Shown: positions 5,637 through 6,498 of the stretch, piece after piece | How the letters are laid out: the number at the start of each line of letters is the position of its first letter | Position numbering within the stretch: the first letter of the stretch is position 1 | Assembly: GCA_049511115.1 (NCBI GenBank) | Contig: JBEKYH010000507.1 | Span: 1-6,498 of the forward strand | Source: JBEKYH01 sp049511115 | GTDB taxonomy: Bacteria; Planctomycetota; Phycisphaerae; Tepidisphaerales; Tepidisphaeraceae | Length of the DNA: 6,498 bases | Direction of reading: 5' to 3' | Notes under the pieces: model-generated | Seen by the model: only the letters and a program-made list of their open reading frames with translations | The model's database searches: none | What the model was told of the DNA's origin: nothing | Program-made: the position numbers and the translations under genes

Positions 5637-5981
5637 GTGAAGCTGACGCTCGCGCAGACCGCCACATTTGCTTCCCTTTGGAAGCACTGGCGGTTAAGCG
5701 ACGACGATTTGCGCGCCTTGGAGCGCCAGGTGATGGAGAATCCGCACGCGGGCAAGGTTCTGCGCAATACGGGCGGGGTTCGTAAGGTCCGTTTTGCACC
5801 AGCATCGCGGGGTTCCGGCAAGAGCGGTGCGTTCCGCGTTTGCTATTTCTATTTTCCGGCCCGTGAAATTATTTTCCTCGTTCTGATATTCCCCAAGAAC
5901 GAGCAGCCGAATCTGACGGCCGAACAGGAAAAGGCGTGCCGGATGCTGGCGAGGCAGATCAAACTGGAGATCGGCGCCTGA
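5637..5981 (+). CDS. higB: type II toxin, RelE/HigB-like mRNA interferase
   Basis: This is the predicted toxin of a HigBA-like pair, from a family of small RelE-fold RNases that cleave mRNA, usually on the ribosome. The 114-aa protein fits the family length. It shows the typical order: a helical N-terminus (TFASLWKHWRLSDDDLRALERQVMENPHAG, 10-39), the NTGGVRKVRFA strand (44-54), a basic GKSGAFRVCYFYFP hairpin (61-74), hydrophobic EIIFLVLIF (77-85) and KNEQPNLTAEQ (87-97). The start is GTG 5637: an in-frame TAG at 5619-5621 lies upstream, and ATG 5635 runs directly into TGA. With the promoter at 5602-5629 the mRNA should be leaderless, and no Shine-Dalgarno sequence exists. The HTH antitoxin gene follows after 42 bases, the toxin-first order typical of higBA. 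The higB symbol denotes family resemblance only; target specificity is unknown. Confidence 0.88.
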   Translation: MKLTLAQTATFASLWKHWRLSDDDLRALERQVMENPHAGKVLRNTGGVRKVRFAPASRGSGKSGAFRVCYFYFPAREIIFLVLIFPKNEQPNLTAEQEKACRMLARQIKLEIGA

Positions 5982-6010
5982 TAGCGGAGTTCGGGAATCA
6001 TGTTTAGGCA

Positions 6011-6017
6011 AAAGGAG
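6011..6017 (+). promoter_or_regulatory. strong Shine-Dalgarno sequence of the antitoxin
   Basis: AAAGGAG lies six bases before ATG 6024 and fixes that codon, rather than the in-frame ATG at 6000, as the antitoxin start. It is one of the best ribosome binding sites in the window. Confidence 0.8.
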
Positions 6018-6023
6018 TTCACC

Positions 6024-6356
6024 ATGCGAAAGCCAACAAAAGAAACCCTGGGTGACTTGCTGGTCCAAAGCCTCACCGAAGTTCGTGACGGCCTTCGCGG
6101 TCGGCCCGGCAAGCTGACGATGCGAACTATCGAGATTCCCGACCCACCTCGATATCGCGCGACGGCGGTCCACAAGCTTCGGGACCATCTCGGGCTCAGC
6201 CAGGGAACCTTCGCCAAGTTGGTCGGTGTCTCCCGCAAACTAGTCGAGGCGTGGGAGGCCGGTACGCGAATTCCCTCTCCGATGGCCTGCCGGCTCCTTG
6301 ACGCGATTGCGCGTAATCCATCGCTGTTCGTCCAGGAACGTCCAACGGCAGCGTGA
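6024..6356 (+). CDS. higA: HigA-like XRE-family HTH antitoxin
   Basis: This is the predicted antitoxin and autorepressor partner of the upstream toxin. Counting from ATG 6024 the protein is 110 aa. The N-terminal 45 residues (TLGDLLVQSLTEVRDGLRG, then a Pro-rich TIEIPDPPRYRA) are typical of the segment that precedes the HTH in HigA2/NadS-type antitoxins and may contact the toxin. Residues about 49-100 form an XRE/Cro-type helix-turn-helix: HKLRDHLGLSQGTFAKLVGV, then SRKLVEAWEAGTRIPS, with the recognition helix near 70-79. The ATG at 6024 is chosen over 6000 because of AAAGGAG at 6011-6017. The gene shares the toxin promoter, whose spacer palindrome is the likely target of this protein. No strong terminator follows; only a 5-base inverted repeat (GGAAT/ATTCC, about 6361-6380) is visible. 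Confidence 0.9.
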   Translation: MRKPTKETLGDLLVQSLTEVRDGLRGRPGKLTMRTIEIPDPPRYRATAVHKLRDHLGLSQGTFAKLVGVSRKLVEAWEAGTRIPSPMACRLLDAIARNPSLFVQERPTAA

Positions 6357-6432
6357 TGCGGGAATGCTTAGCGTAATTCCAAATTTGACACCCAAATCCC
6401 CCTCATTCCCCCGCCGAAATTCGCCGCCTTCT

Positions 6433-6441
6433 TGGTATCAT
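6433..6441 (+). promoter_or_regulatory. possible extended -10 promoter for the last gene
   Basis: TGGTATCAT fits an extended -10 element (TGN followed by a five-of-six match to TATAAT). It would start transcription near 6448, giving a leader of about 20 bases that contains the AGAAGGAG site. No good -35 is placed 17 bases upstream; a TTGACA at 6385-6390 is too distant. Confidence 0.35.
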
Positions 6442-6468
6442 GCCGACGGCAGCCAGAAGGAGAAACGA

Positions 6469-6498
6469 ATGTACCATCGCGCAGTCTCGGTATTCCTC
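6469..6498 (+). CDS. start of an unidentified gene, cut by the window end
   Basis: ATG 6469 is preceded at six bases by AGAAGGAG (6455-6462), a strong Shine-Dalgarno sequence. Ten codons are visible (MYHRAVSVFL), open to the edge. A positive residue followed by a hydrophobic run could be the beginning of a signal peptide or membrane segment, but this is too short to identify. Confidence 0.5.
   Translation, partial: MYHRAVSVFL

Noticed and set aside
1..6498. CRISPR array, tRNA, rRNA, transposase or integrase
   Set aside because: No regularly spaced repeats, clover-leaf tRNA sequence, rRNA segment or transposase motif was seen on either strand.

Overview
The window is about 60% G+C by eye and comes from a bacterium. 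Several genes lack a Shine-Dalgarno sequence, the HU protein carries an acidic tail, the serine acetyltransferase is the long EpsC-like type, and the phosphohexomutase uses a GEGNGG sugar loop. Together these suggest an uncultured planctomycete or related PVC lineage. This taxonomic guess is inference and not demonstrated.

Left part (1-2923), all on the minus strand. Reading in the direction of transcription, the order is a serine O-acetyltransferase (cysE, 2923-1961), an imperfect 91-bp inverted repeat just past its stop (1937-1847), a small predicted lipoprotein (1618-1280), an HU/IHF-type DNA-binding protein with an acidic tail (1109-744), and the N-terminal 249 residues of a BioF-type alpha-oxoamine synthase (747-1, cut by the window edge). 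The last two genes overlap by 4 nt (TTGA), and the only usable bioF start codon is that TTG.

Middle (3124-4347, plus strand). A phosphohexomutase (phosphoglucosamine/phosphomannomutase superfamily) is transcribed divergently from cysE. All four catalytic loops are present, but the stretch joining domains 1 and 2 is much shorter than in the family.

Right part (4387-6498) looks accessory. It holds a minus-strand pair of small unrecognised proteins (78 and 84 aa, 9 nt apart), a plus-strand HELVH zinc-metallopeptidase-like gene interrupted by one in-frame TAG (5017-5550), and a complete HigBA-like toxin-antitoxin operon (5637-6356). That operon has a strong sigma70-type promoter with a perfect 17-bp palindrome in its spacer. 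The toxin is predicted to be translated from a leaderless GTG, while the antitoxin has a strong ribosome binding site. The first ten codons of another gene (from 6469) close the window.

Functionally, the left and middle genes are housekeeping: cysteine and biotin biosynthesis, nucleoid structure and sugar-phosphate interconversion. No clearly new multi-gene system is evident. The most notable points are the shortened mutase, the amber-interrupted metallopeptidase frame, the TA operator layout, the small two-gene unit and the structured repeat.
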